NCBI RefSeq assembly: GCF_000818015.1
Contig: NZ_CP007511.1
Coordinates: forward strand, 4,005,501-4,069,500
DNA from: Stutzerimonas balearica DSM 6083
Lineage (GTDB): Bacteria > Pseudomonadota > Gammaproteobacteria > Pseudomonadales > Pseudomonadaceae
DNA: 64,000 nt
Direction: 5' to 3'
Shown here: one piece after another, positions 8,930 through 18,600 of the stretch
How the letters are laid out: each line of letters opens with the position of its first letter
Position numbering within the stretch: the first letter of the stretch is position 1
Program-made: the position numbers and the translations under genes
The notes under the pieces: model-generated
What the model saw: the letters and a program-made list of their open reading frames with translations, nothing else
Told to the model about the DNA's origin: nothing
Database searches by the model: none

Positions 8930-10333
8930 ATGAGCCTGAACCAGATCTGGATGCAACGCGATCTCGCCGTGCTCTGGCACCCCTGCACGCAGATGAAGGA
9001 TCACGAACAGCTGCCGCTGATTCCGATCAAGCGTGGTGAAGGTGTCTGGCTCGAGGATTTCGACGGCAACCGCTACCTCGATGCGGTCAGTTCCTGGTGG
9101 GTGAACGTGTTCGGGCATGCCAACCCGCGGATCAACCAGCGCATCCGCGACCAGCTCGATCAGCTCGAGCACGTCATGCTCGCCGGGTTCAGCCATCAGC
9201 CGGTGGTCGAGCTTTCCGAACGACTGGTGGCGCTGACCCCAGCGGGGCTCGACCGGGTGTTCTACACCGACAACGGCTCGACCGGCATCGAAGTCGCGCT
9301 GAAGATGAGCTTCCATTACTGGCGCAACTGCGGGCGCGAGCGCAAGAAGCGCTTCGTCACCCTGACCAACAGCTACCACGGCGAAACCGTGGCGGCGATG
9401 TCGGTCGGCGATGTCGCCCTGTTCACCGACACCTACAAGCCGCTGCTGCTCGATACCTTCAAGGTGCCCAGCCCCGATTGCTACCTGCGCGAGGAAGGCA
9501 TGAGCTGGGAAGCGCATTCGCGCAGCATGTTCGCGCACATGGAGCGGACCCTGGCCGAGCACCATCAGGAGATTGCCGCAGTCATCGTCGAGCCGCTGAT
9601 CCAGGGCGCCGGCGGCATGCGCATGTACCACCCGGCCTACCTGCAACTGTTGCGCGAGGCGTGCGATCGCTACGACGTGCACCTGATCCACGACGAAATT
9701 GCCGTGGGCTTCGGTCGCACCGGCACGATGTTCGCGTGCGAACAAGCCGGTATCACACCGGATTTCCTCTGCCTGTCGAAGGCGCTGACCGGCGGTTATC
9801 TGCCGATGGCCGCCGTACTGACCACAGACCGGGTCTATCAGGCGTTCTACGACGACTACGAAACCCTGCGCGCATTCCTGCACTCGCACACCTACACCGG
9901 CAATCCGCTGGCCTGCGCCGCCGCGCTGGCGACGCTGGATATCTTCGAGCAGGACAACGTCATCGAAGCCAATAAGCGCCTGGCAGCGCGCATGGCGCAG
10001 GCCACCGCACACCTGGCCGACCATCGCCATGTCGCCGAGGTTCGCCAGACGGGCATGGCCCTGGCGATCGAGATGGTCCAGGACAAAGCCAGCCGGGCCG
10101 CCTACCCCTGGCAGGAGCGCCGCGGACTGCGCGTCTACGAACATGCGCTGAGCCGCGGCGCGCTGCTGCGACCGCTGGGCAGCGTGGTGTATTTCCTGCC
10201 GCCTTACTGCATCACCGAGGAACAGATCGACTTTCTCGCCGAAGTCGCCGAGCAGGGCATCGACCTGGCCACCCGCGATGCCGTCACGGTCGCCGTACCA
10301 GGCCGCTATCCGGACTTCCGCGACCCGGGCTGA
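8930..10333 (+). CDS. bioA: Adenosylmethionine-8-amino-7-oxononanoate aminotransferase
   Basis: This enzyme converts 8-amino-7-oxononanoate to 7,8-diaminononanoate, using S-adenosylmethionine as amino donor, in biotin synthesis. The 467-residue class III aminotransferase has the WHPCTQMKDHE start typical of BioA, the cofactor-binding NGSTGIEVALK and SYHGETVAAMSVG segments, the Asp of HLIHDEIAVGFGRTG and the PLP lysine Lys284 in LSKALTGGYLPM. The ATG at 8930 is chosen because GAAGGAG lies nine bases upstream; an in-frame ATG at 8912 has no site. It stands apart from the other biotin genes, as it does in P. aeruginosa, and is followed by rsmE. Confidence 0.95.
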   Translation: MSLNQIWMQRDLAVLWHPCTQMKDHEQLPLIPIKRGEGVWLEDFDGNRYLDAVSSWWVNVFGHANPRINQRIRDQLDQLEHVMLAGFSHQPVVELSERLVALTPAGLDRVFYTDNGSTGIEVALKMSFHYWRNCGRERKKRFVTLTNSYHGETVAAMSVGDVALFTDTYKPLLLDTFKVPSPDCYLREEGMSWEAHSRSMFAHMERTLAEHHQEIAAVIVEPLIQGAGGMRMYHPAYLQLLREACDRYDVHLIHDEIAVGFGRTGTMFACEQAGITPDFLCLSKALTGGYLPMAAVLTTDRVYQAFYDDYETLRAFLHSHTYTGNPLACAAALATLDIFEQDNVIEANKRLAARMAQATAHLADHRHVAEVRQTGMALAIEMVQDKASRAAYPWQERRGLRVYEHALSRGALLRPLGSVVYFLPPYCITEEQIDFLAEVAEQGIDLATRDAVTVAVPGRYPDFRDPG

Positions 10334-10404
10334 CGGCGCACAGCCAGGGCCAACGCGCTACAATCGCGCACCCTTTCTGTGTGCAGCCGGCTCGCTCGTT
10401 ACCC

Positions 10405-11124
10405 ATGCGCCTATCCCGCTTTTTCGTCGATCTCACCCTGACTCTTGGCCGGCACGAGCTGCCGGATGCCCAGGCCCATTACATTGCGCGCGTATTGCGT
10501 CTGGGGGTCGGTGATGCAGTCCAGCTGTTCGACGGCAGCGGTTTCGAGTATCGCGGCCGGCTCTGCGCGGTCGGCAAGAAGCAGGTGCAGGTCGAGCTCG
10601 ACGAACGGCTTCACGGCCAGGCGGAGTCGCCGCTGAAAATCCACCTGGGCCAAGGCCTGTCGCGCGGCGAGCGAATGGACTGGGCCATTCAGAAAGCCAC
10701 GGAACTCGGTGCAACGGAGATCACGCCGATCATCAGCGATCGCTGCGAGGTACGCCTGAACGACGAGCGAGCGGACAAGCGCCTGGCCCATTGGCGGCAG
10801 ATTGCGATCAGCGCCTGCGAGCAGTGCGGCCGCTCGGTGCTACCCACCCTTCACGCCCCGCAGACCCTGGCGCAATGGTTGGGCATCGAGGCCGATCTGA
10901 AACTGCTGCTGCATCCGGTTGCCAGCCCGCTCGCCGAGCACGCTGCGCCAAGCAACCTGGCGATGTTGATCGGGCCGGAAGGTGGCCTCAGCGAGGCGGA
11001 AATCGACCAGGCGCGCCAGCAGGGCTTCCTGCCGGCTCGTCTGGGGCCGCGCGTGTTGCGTACCGAAACTGCGCCAGTCGTTGCGCTCAGCGTAGCGCAG
11101 TATCTATGGGGGGACCTGGCCTGA
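10405..11124 (+). CDS. rsmE: 16S rRNA m3U1498 methyltransferase
   Basis: RsmE methylates N3 of U1498 in 16S rRNA of the 30S subunit. The 239-residue protein has the N-terminal PUA-like RNA-binding domain (MRLSRFFVD, then VLRLGVGDAVQLFDGSG) and a C-terminal SPOUT knot with the diagnostic LIGPEGGLSEAEI and LGPRVLRTETA motifs. The start was placed at ATG 10405, because eight upstream in-frame codons look non-coding. A TACAAT -10-like element is at about 10359. It converges on chpC with only 12 bases between stop codons. In PAO1 chpD and chpE lie here as I recall; both are absent. Confidence 0.93.
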   Translation: MRLSRFFVDLTLTLGRHELPDAQAHYIARVLRLGVGDAVQLFDGSGFEYRGRLCAVGKKQVQVELDERLHGQAESPLKIHLGQGLSRGERMDWAIQKATELGATEITPIISDRCEVRLNDERADKRLAHWRQIAISACEQCGRSVLPTLHAPQTLAQWLGIEADLKLLLHPVASPLAEHAAPSNLAMLIGPEGGLSEAEIDQARQQGFLPARLGPRVLRTETAPVVALSVAQYLWGDLA

Positions 11125-11136
11125 AGGCCGGGAGCC

Positions 11137-11607
11137 TCAGATCAGCCCCGCGTCCGCCAGTTTCTGCTCCAGCGCGACCAGATCGGGAATACGCGCCTGC
11201 ACGTCGCCCAGATTCACCGCATCGAGCTCTAGCGGGCCTAGCGCGACGTTCGCGCGCGGCAGGCCGGCATCGACCTTGACCGGACGCGGAATGCCCTGCA
11301 CCAGCAGCGCGATGAACTTGACGTGATCGCGCCCGCCAAGCGCATTGAGCACCACGACCCGCGCCTGCGCGCCTAATCGGGCTTCGCCGCCGTCGGCCGC
11401 CTCGAAGCAGAGCAGCGGCAGGTTCAGATCTCGCCATTGCACCTGTCCCAGCAACCAGGCCGGCAACCCCGGCGTAGCCTGCGGCTGACGGTAGGCAATG
11501 AGCTCGGCCACCGTAACGTTGGGCATCAGCAGGTGGCGGTCGGCAAGCGGCACCAACAGACAGTTGAGCGTGGCCGGAGCCTCGGAAGAAACAAGCGATT
11601 GGCTCAT
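11137..11607 (-). CDS. chpC: CheW-like adaptor ChpC of the Pil-Chp system
   Basis: A 156-residue CheW-type coupling protein thought to link additional chemoreceptors to the ChpA kinase in twitching-motility signalling. The CheW fold is recognisable in CLLVPLADRHLLMPNVTVAELI, WLLGQVQWRDLNLPLLCFE and ARVVVLNALGG. The ATG at 11605-11607 overlaps the chpB stop by four bases (ATGA), so the genes are translationally coupled. It is the last gene of the pilGHIJK-chpABC cluster. No terminator hairpin with a T tract is obvious in the 12-base gap before the convergent rsmE. Confidence 0.88.
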   Translation of the reverse strand: MSQSLVSSEAPATLNCLLVPLADRHLLMPNVTVAELIAYRQPQATPGLPAWLLGQVQWRDLNLPLLCFEAADGGEARLGAQARVVVLNALGGRDHVKFIALLVQGIPRPVKVDAGLPRANVALGPLELDAVNLGDVQARIPDLVALEQKLADAGLI

Positions 11608-12656
11608 GGCTGAACCCCCTGGGTGAGCGTGGCAGTGGCACGCTGTGCGAAATGGTTGACCAGCGCCTGGGCCAGCTCTCGCGGGTCCCCGCTCAACGCG
11701 CTGTAGCCGCCGTCTCGCAGATTGTCCGGCATGCTGGAGCAGGCGCAGGAATCGGCCCGCTGGGTCCAGATCCGCCCTCCCTGACGCAGCAGGTAGGCCG
11801 CCGCGGTACTGCCATCGCTGCCCATGCCGCTGAACACGATGGCCCCGCAACGCGCGCCGAACTGCTGCGCAAGGTTGAGCATCATCTGATCGATCGACGG
11901 ACTGTAGGGCTCGGGCCAGCAGCGCGCACTGCGTGCCATGCGGCCATCGGCGCTGAACGCCAGCTCGTTGCCAATCGGCGCGATGACCACCTCGCCACAG
12001 CGCACCGCGTCGCCATCGCGGCACAGACTTACATGCCATTGGCTGTGCCGACCAATGACCTGGCATAGAGTCTGCTCGAAACTCGCCTCGATGTGCTGCG
12101 CGTAGACGAAGCCTACCGGCAGCCCTGCCGGCAACGCGTCGAGAAACGCCTTGACCGCTTCGGGGCCGCCCAGCGACGCCCCCAGCAACCAGACCTCAGG
12201 CGCCACCGTGCCGGGCTCGGCCAAGGCAGCCTGCAATGTCGGAGGCAGCGCCAGCCGGCCACTACCACCGTCGCCAGGCTTGCCTTGCAACACGTCCAGA
12301 CGCGGCCCGACCTCCCGGCTGGGGTCGCCGACCAGACGCTTGAGCTTGCCGAACAGTCGACGCTCCCAGCGCGGGTAATGTTCCGAATGACGCTCGGGCG
12401 CATGGCCCTCGCCGAACAGCACCAGGGTGCCGTCGCGGGCGAGCAGCGCATCGACCAGCGGCGAATCTTCGGTCTGCGCGAGATCGACCAGCCACAGATC
12501 GGCCTCGGCCTCGGCGAGATCGGCCGGCTCCATACGAGCCGGGTCGCTATTGAGCACGACCTGATAACCATTGGCGCCAAGCGCCTGCTGCAGGACGTGC
12601 CGCTGCAGCGAGGTGTCGGCGAGCACGGCGATGCGAGCGGAACTGGACTCAGGCAT
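11604..12656 (-). CDS. chpB: Chemoreceptor methylesterase ChpB (CheB-like)
   Basis: A 350-residue CheB-type esterase that would remove methyl groups from the PilJ receptor during adaptation. The C-terminal esterase triad is visible: Ser in LGASLGGPEAV, His in VYAQHIEASF and Asp in FSGMGSDGSTAAAYL. The N-terminal part resembles a receiver domain (ARIAVLADTSLQRHVLQQAL, then LWLVDLAQ) but is degenerate, lacking the usual paired acidic residues, so phosphorylation is doubtful. The ATG at 12654-12656 overlaps the chpA stop by eight bases. Open frame upstream of it is chpA sequence read in another frame. Confidence 0.9.
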   Translation of the reverse strand: MPESSSARIAVLADTSLQRHVLQQALGANGYQVVLNSDPARMEPADLAEAEADLWLVDLAQTEDSPLVDALLARDGTLVLFGEGHAPERHSEHYPRWERRLFGKLKRLVGDPSREVGPRLDVLQGKPGDGGSGRLALPPTLQAALAEPGTVAPEVWLLGASLGGPEAVKAFLDALPAGLPVGFVYAQHIEASFEQTLCQVIGRHSQWHVSLCRDGDAVRCGEVVIAPIGNELAFSADGRMARSARCWPEPYSPSIDQMMLNLAQQFGARCGAIVFSGMGSDGSTAAAYLLRQGGRIWTQRADSCACSSMPDNLRDGGYSALSGDPRELAQALVNHFAQRATATLTQGVQP

Positions 12657-15600
12657 GACCGTGCACCAACTGTTCGATACTCTCCAGCAAGAGCGACTCC
12701 TGATAGGGCTTGCCCAGGTAATGGTTGACGCCAATCGCCAGCGCCCGCTCACGGTGTTTCTCGCCGGTACGCGAAGTGATCATGATGATCGGCAGGTCCT
12801 TCAGACGCTCGTCATGGCGCACCAGCGCCGCGACCTCGAAGCCGTCCATGCGTGGCATCTCGATGTCCAGCAGCATGATGTCCGGCTTGCGTTCCTGCAG
12901 TTGACTGATCGCATCGACGCCATCCTTTGCGGTCATCACGTTCATGCCGTTGCGCTCGAGCAACCGGCTGGTCACCTTGCGCACGGTCACCGAATCGTCG
13001 ACCACCATCACCAGCGTCGGCCGCCCATGTTCGGGCTCGACCGACTCGGGCACCTGCGGCAGCAGTTGCGGACGCTGCTGGATCAGTTGCTGCGCGTGTT
13101 GCAGGCGAATGGTCGCCAGCAGGTCGAGAATCACCACCACGCGTCCATCCCCGAGAATGGTGGCCCCGGAAATGCCCGCCACTCCGGCGAACTGCGCGCC
13201 CAGGCTCTTCACCACGATTTCACGCGAACCGGCGAGACTGTCCACCTGCACAGCAACGCTGTGGTCCTTGGAGCGCACCAGAATCACCGGCAACGGCAGG
13301 CTTTGCCCGACCAGCTTGGGTCGCTGACCATTGTTCAACAGGTCCCCCAGGTAGCGCAGTTCGTAGGCCTGGCCGGCATACTCGAAGCGCGGCGCACCGG
13401 GCTGGTAATAGGCCTCGAGTTCATAGGGCGAGACCCGCACGATGCCCTCGATCGTGTTGAGCGGAATCGCGTAGAGATCCTCGCCCGAATACACCATCAG
13501 AGCCCGGTTCACCGACACGGTGAACGGCAGGCGAATCAGGAAGCGGGTACCCTGGCCCGGCGTCGACTCGATACTCATGGAGCCACCGAGCTGCTTGACC
13601 TCCGAGTGGACCACGTCCATGCCCACGCCCCGCCCGGAGATCTGGGTCACCTGCGCAGCCGTGGAAAATCCGGCTTCCAGAATGAACTGCAGGATCTCGT
13701 GCTCGGTGAGCTCGCTGTCGTTGGTCATCAGCCCCCGCTCGATCGCCTTGCGCCGGACCGCCTCGAGATTGATGCCACCGCCGTCGTCGCTCAGCGTCAG
13801 CAGGATGTCGCCACCCTCACGGCCGAGATCCAGACGAATCGTGCCTTGCTCGGGCTTGCCGGCTGCCCGCCGGGCGGCGGTAGCCTCGATCCCATGGTCG
13901 ACCGCATTGCGCAGCATGTGCTCCAGCGGGGCGACGATGCGCTCGAGCACGCTGCGGTCCATCTCGCCATTGGCGTTGCCGACCACGAATTCGACCTGCT
14001 TGCCCAGCTCGGAGGCAACCTGCCGGACGATGCGCCGCAGGCGCGGTATCAGCCGCTCGAACGGCACCATGCGGGTGCGCATCAGGCCTTCCTGCAGCTC
14101 GGTATTGACTCGCGCCTGTTGCAACAAAAGCGTTTCGGCATCGCGGTTGCGCGCCGCCAGCGTTTCTTTCAGATCGAGCAGGTCGGAGGCCGACTCGAAC
14201 AGCGAGCGCGACAGCTGTTGCAGCTGCGAATGACGGTCCATTTCGAGCGGGTCGAAGTCATCGTAGCCGGCGCGCTCTGCCTCGGCCTGATAGCGGCTGA
14301 GAATCTGCGCCTGGGTTTCGGTGTCGAGGCGACGCAACTGATCGCGGACCCGCTCGATGGTGGCTTCCATCTCGCTCAGCGTGAAGCTCACATCGCTGAC
14401 CTGCTGCTCGACCCGACCACGGAAAATCGAGGTCTCCCCGGCCAGGTTCACCAACCCTTCAAGCAGCTCGGCCGGAACCTTGATCATCTCCTGCGGTGCC
14501 CTGCGCGCCGCGGCGTCCTGGGCTGCCTGCTGGGCACGTCGAATGAAAGGCAGAACCTTGGCCGGCGTATGGTTGGCCAGGTCGTCCGCCGCACTCGCGG
14601 CGACGATGGGCCGTGGCAGCTGCGCGACCACAGCAGGCTCGGTGCTCTCGGCAGCGCTCGCTGTCTCGCCGTCACTGGCCAGAACTTCCTTGAGTTGATC
14701 GACAGCGTTCTGCAGCGCCTCATAACCACGCTGCACATCCAGATGCAGGCTATCGGCCCAGGGCGCTCCCTGCTGTTGCGCCTCGGTCAGACGCTGTTCG
14801 AGGTCATGCGCCAGATTGCCCAGGTCCGCCTGGCCGGCCAGACGGGCACCTCCCTTGAGCGTGTGAAGGATGCGCAGCATCTCGCCGAGCTGCCCTCCGT
14901 CCGCTGCCGCGCCGTCAAGGCGGCCCAAGGCAGCGTCCAGCTCCTCGAGCAGTTCGTCGGCTTCCTCGACGAAGATGTCCAGAATCTCCGCTTCGGCAGC
15001 TGCATTCGGCTGGCTGGCGGCACGCAGCGTGACCGTGCTTGGCTCGCTCAGTTGCTCTTGAGGGTTGAGACGGAAGTGCCGAATCGCCTCGATGTGGGCG
15101 TTCCCGTCAGGGATGGGAGCGCCGTTGCGTAGCGCCTCGAGCATGGCAGCGAGTGCATCCTGCGCACCAAGCAGCAGCTCGAACAGCACCGGACTGGCCC
15201 GGTAACGGCCAGCGCACAGACCTTCGTAAAGAAACTCCAGTTCATGAGCGAGATCGCCTACCTCGCGGACCTCGGCCATGCGCGCACCGCCCTTGAGCGT
15301 ATGCAGATCGCGCTGCAAGGCTTCGAGCTCAAGACTGTTGTCGACATCGGCCATCCAGCGATGCAGGCCGGCTGCAGCGCTTTCGATCAGATCGAGCCCT
15401 TCCTCGAGGAAGATTTCCACCAGTTCGGGGTCGTGCTCGGGTGATACGGCAGGCACCGAAGACTCGTCTGCCATGGCCCGTGGGAGCGACGCGGGTTCGT
15501 CGGCCCCGACGCCCACATCCGTTTCGGTCTCCGCGGCTTCGGCTTCGGCTTCGGCTTCGGCTTCGGCTTCGGCTTCGGCTTCGGGCACAGCTTGGTCCAG

Positions 15601-18600
15601 CGGCTCGTCGACGAGAACATCGGATTGTTCGTCGGCCGGCAACGTCGATTCGGCTTGCAGGCGATCGACCGGCTCATCAAGCTCGGTCATCGCGCCCTGC
15701 CGATAGGCCCTGATCGCTTCGATCAAGGGTGCGGCAGAAACCATCGGCTCGTGCGCCTGTAGCTGCTCGAGCTGCTGGGCCAGCTGGTCGTGGCTGCGAT
15801 GCAACAACCCGGAGAGCGCACCCGAGTAGGCATAGCGCCCGTCGGCCAGCCCTTCGTAAAGCGACTCGAGTTCGTGAGCCAAATCGCCTACTGGACGGAC
15901 TCCCGCCATGCGTGCGCCGCCCTTGAGCGTATGCAGATCGCGCAGCAACGAGGACAGGGTCAACTGATCAGACGGCTCGGCCAGCCAGCGCTCCAGCGCC
16001 TCACCGGCGCTCTCCAGCAGGTCCACCGCCTCATCGAGGAAGATCTCGACCATATCCTGATCAAAATCTTGCGGTTCGGCTTCGGCTTCGGCTTCGGCTT
16101 CGGCTTCGGCTTCGGCTTCGGCTTCGGCTTCGGCTTCGGCTTCGGCTTCGGCTTCGGCTTCGGCACTAGATGATGCAGGCTCCAGAACCGGCTCATCACA
16201 CTGCACGGGCTCGCTGACATTCAGCGTTGTCTCGGGCCGTGCCGCCTGACGCAGCCCCTGAAGGCGCTCGACCAACTCGGGCTGCGGCGTGACCTGCAGG
16301 GCCGCCGCCACCTGATCCATCATCCCGACAAGAGCCTCATGTGCGGCCTCGACGGTATCGAAAAACTGCTCGTCGAGCAGCAGACGGCCCTCTTGCGCCA
16401 AACCATAAAGCGCCAGCAGCGCCTGGCACAGATCGTCCATCTGCGGCAGATCGGCCATCTGCGCGCCGCGGCCCAGTGCGGCCAGCTCATCGAGCAGAGC
16501 GGTGAGTTCCTGACGCTCGGAGGGATGGTCGCGCCAGCTGCGCAGCAGTGCCTCGGCATCGAGCAGAATATCCATGCCTTCGGCCAAGAAGCGGGCGATC
16601 ACACTAGGGTCACGCGCTTCGCCCTTGTCATTCTCGGTGCGTGAAGCCGCCTCGGCTAGGCGGCGCTGGTGCAACGCCTGGACGCGCTCGAGAAACGCGT
16701 CTGTGCCCGGGATGGCCGCCAGCGGCTGCTCGTCCAGATTCGCCAGCCCCTGGCGCAGCAGCTGCTCGGCATCGTGCAGCAGCTCTGCCTCGGCCAGGTC
16801 GATCTGCAGCAGGTTGTTCTTGAACTCCTTGACCATCCTCTCCAGTGGCGTCGCGATCTCCGCCACGGGCAATACACCGGCCATGTGCGCACTGCCTTTG
16901 AGCGTATGCAGGGCACGTTGCAACGCATCGGTCACCGGCTGAGGAAGGGACTGCGCGCAATCGGCGAGAAAACCGACCAAGGTCGCCAGATGTGCCTCCG
17001 CCTCGTTGCGGAATATTTCCAGCAACTGCGGATCAAGCTCGTCGGCGACCGGCAGTTCAAGAGCCGACGCGGACGAAGTGGTTGGCTGGGCCGGCATGAT
17101 GGCCACAGGCGCCTCGCCTCTGGCCAGCGCATGCGCGGCGGCAGCCAGACGGTCGACATCGTCGCGCTGGCGCTGGGCCTTGCCGGCGAACTCTTCGACA
17201 AGCTCGGGCATCAACGCCACCACATCAGCCACTACATGCTGTACCGCTTCGTCGGTCTGGATACTGCCGTCGAGGACCCGATTGAGTAGGTTCTCGATCG
17301 ACCAGGCCAACTCGCCGATCACCAGTGCGCGAACCATCCGTCCACTGCCCTTGAGGGTATGGAATGCGCGGCGGATCTCCACCAGCGCATCACTGTCATC
17401 GGCTGCAGCCCAGGCCGGCAGGTTCTCGCCGATCGTCTCCAATACCTCGGCAGCCTCCTCGATGAAGACCTCGAGCAATTCGTCGTCCACCGGCTCTTCG
17501 TCCGCCGGCGGCGGCAACAGGCTCGGCGGGGCATCCTGCGCCGGCGGGTTGATACTGGCTACCGGGGCGGCCATCACATCTTCAAGGGTGACCTGCTCCG
17601 GCTCGCTAGTGTGTTCCACCGTTTCCGCCGCCAGCGGCGGGAGCTCAACCTCCGGCAGTTGCAGATCGAGCAGCTCGCTTTCATCCCAGCTGGCAGGCCG
17701 GGAGTCGGAAACCGTCTCGTCGAACAGCGCCCAGGCCTCTTCGGAAGCAACCTCCGCCTGCATGAAGTCGGAAGAGAGGGCCGCGTCATCATTGGCCAAC
17801 GCCGCCTCTTGAGAGCCTTGGCTGTCGACGGGCAAGTCGCTCGACCCCAGCGTCGCATCGCCGCTGTCGGCTATGACCGGAAGCTCCGGTTCAATTGCCC
17901 AGGGATCGGACGGCTGGGTGTCGAAATCGATTTCCTCGACCAAGAGCTCGGCCGACAACGCGATTTCGTCGTTCGACGCGTCAGCGGCAACGAGCCATTC
18001 CTCTCCGGCCCCTGCCGCCGGCTCATCCGCAGGGAGCACCTCGATCTCGTCGGGCTCGTTCGACACCGCGTCGGCACTGCTGCACGTCTCGGCGTGCGCG
18101 GGGCCCTCAACCGGATAGCCCAGATCCGCCAAGCTGTCCGCGGCGACATCTAGAATCAGATCGCCCTGGCTGCCACAATCGTCGGCCAGTCGCTCCAGGT
18201 AGTACTCGACGCTGGTGATCGCATCGGCCAGGGCGTCGAGGCTCTGCCAGTCAGGTACCGCCTTGCGGGCCAGCAGCTGTTCTTCGATGTAGCCGTTGCA
18301 GGCCTGCAACAAAGCTGCCGCGCGCTGCAGGGGGATCATCGCCAGGCCGCCACGCGCTTGGGTAAGCAATTCAGGCACCCGCGCCAGATGCTCGTGGTTC
18401 CATTGCGAGGCAATGAATTCGATGATGGCGTCCTTCGCCTGTTCCAGGGCCGTGCGCGCTTCCTTGATCACCAATTGATGAATGCGCGCGACGTCGGTCG
18501 TCGGCAAATGGCTGTCTTCGCCCCGATCCTCGCTCGAGCCCACCATGCCGGCAAGCGTGGCCTCGACATAGAGCAGTGCGCCGGCGATGTCCATCAGGAC

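Noticed and set aside
8894..10144. 416-codon open frame antisense to bioA
   Set aside because: bioA has full aminotransferase motifs on the other strand. The antisense protein shows no domain.
11604..12656. chpB start further upstream at 12752
   Set aside because: The extra residues are chpA coding sequence in another frame; the ATG at 12656 fits the CheB-like start.
12571..15132. 853-codon open frame antisense to chpA
   Set aside because: The chpA sense frame carries kinase, CheW and receiver motifs; the antisense product matches no recognisable domain.
15535..16164. CRISPR array at the hexamer repeats
   Set aside because: The repeats are contiguous six-base units with no unique spacers and lie inside a coding frame. 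No CRISPR-like array was seen elsewhere in the window.
15790..16173. Frames encoding Phe-Gly or Pro-Lys repeats across the chpA tract
   Set aside because: These are alternative-frame readings of the GGCTTC repeat, not separate genes.
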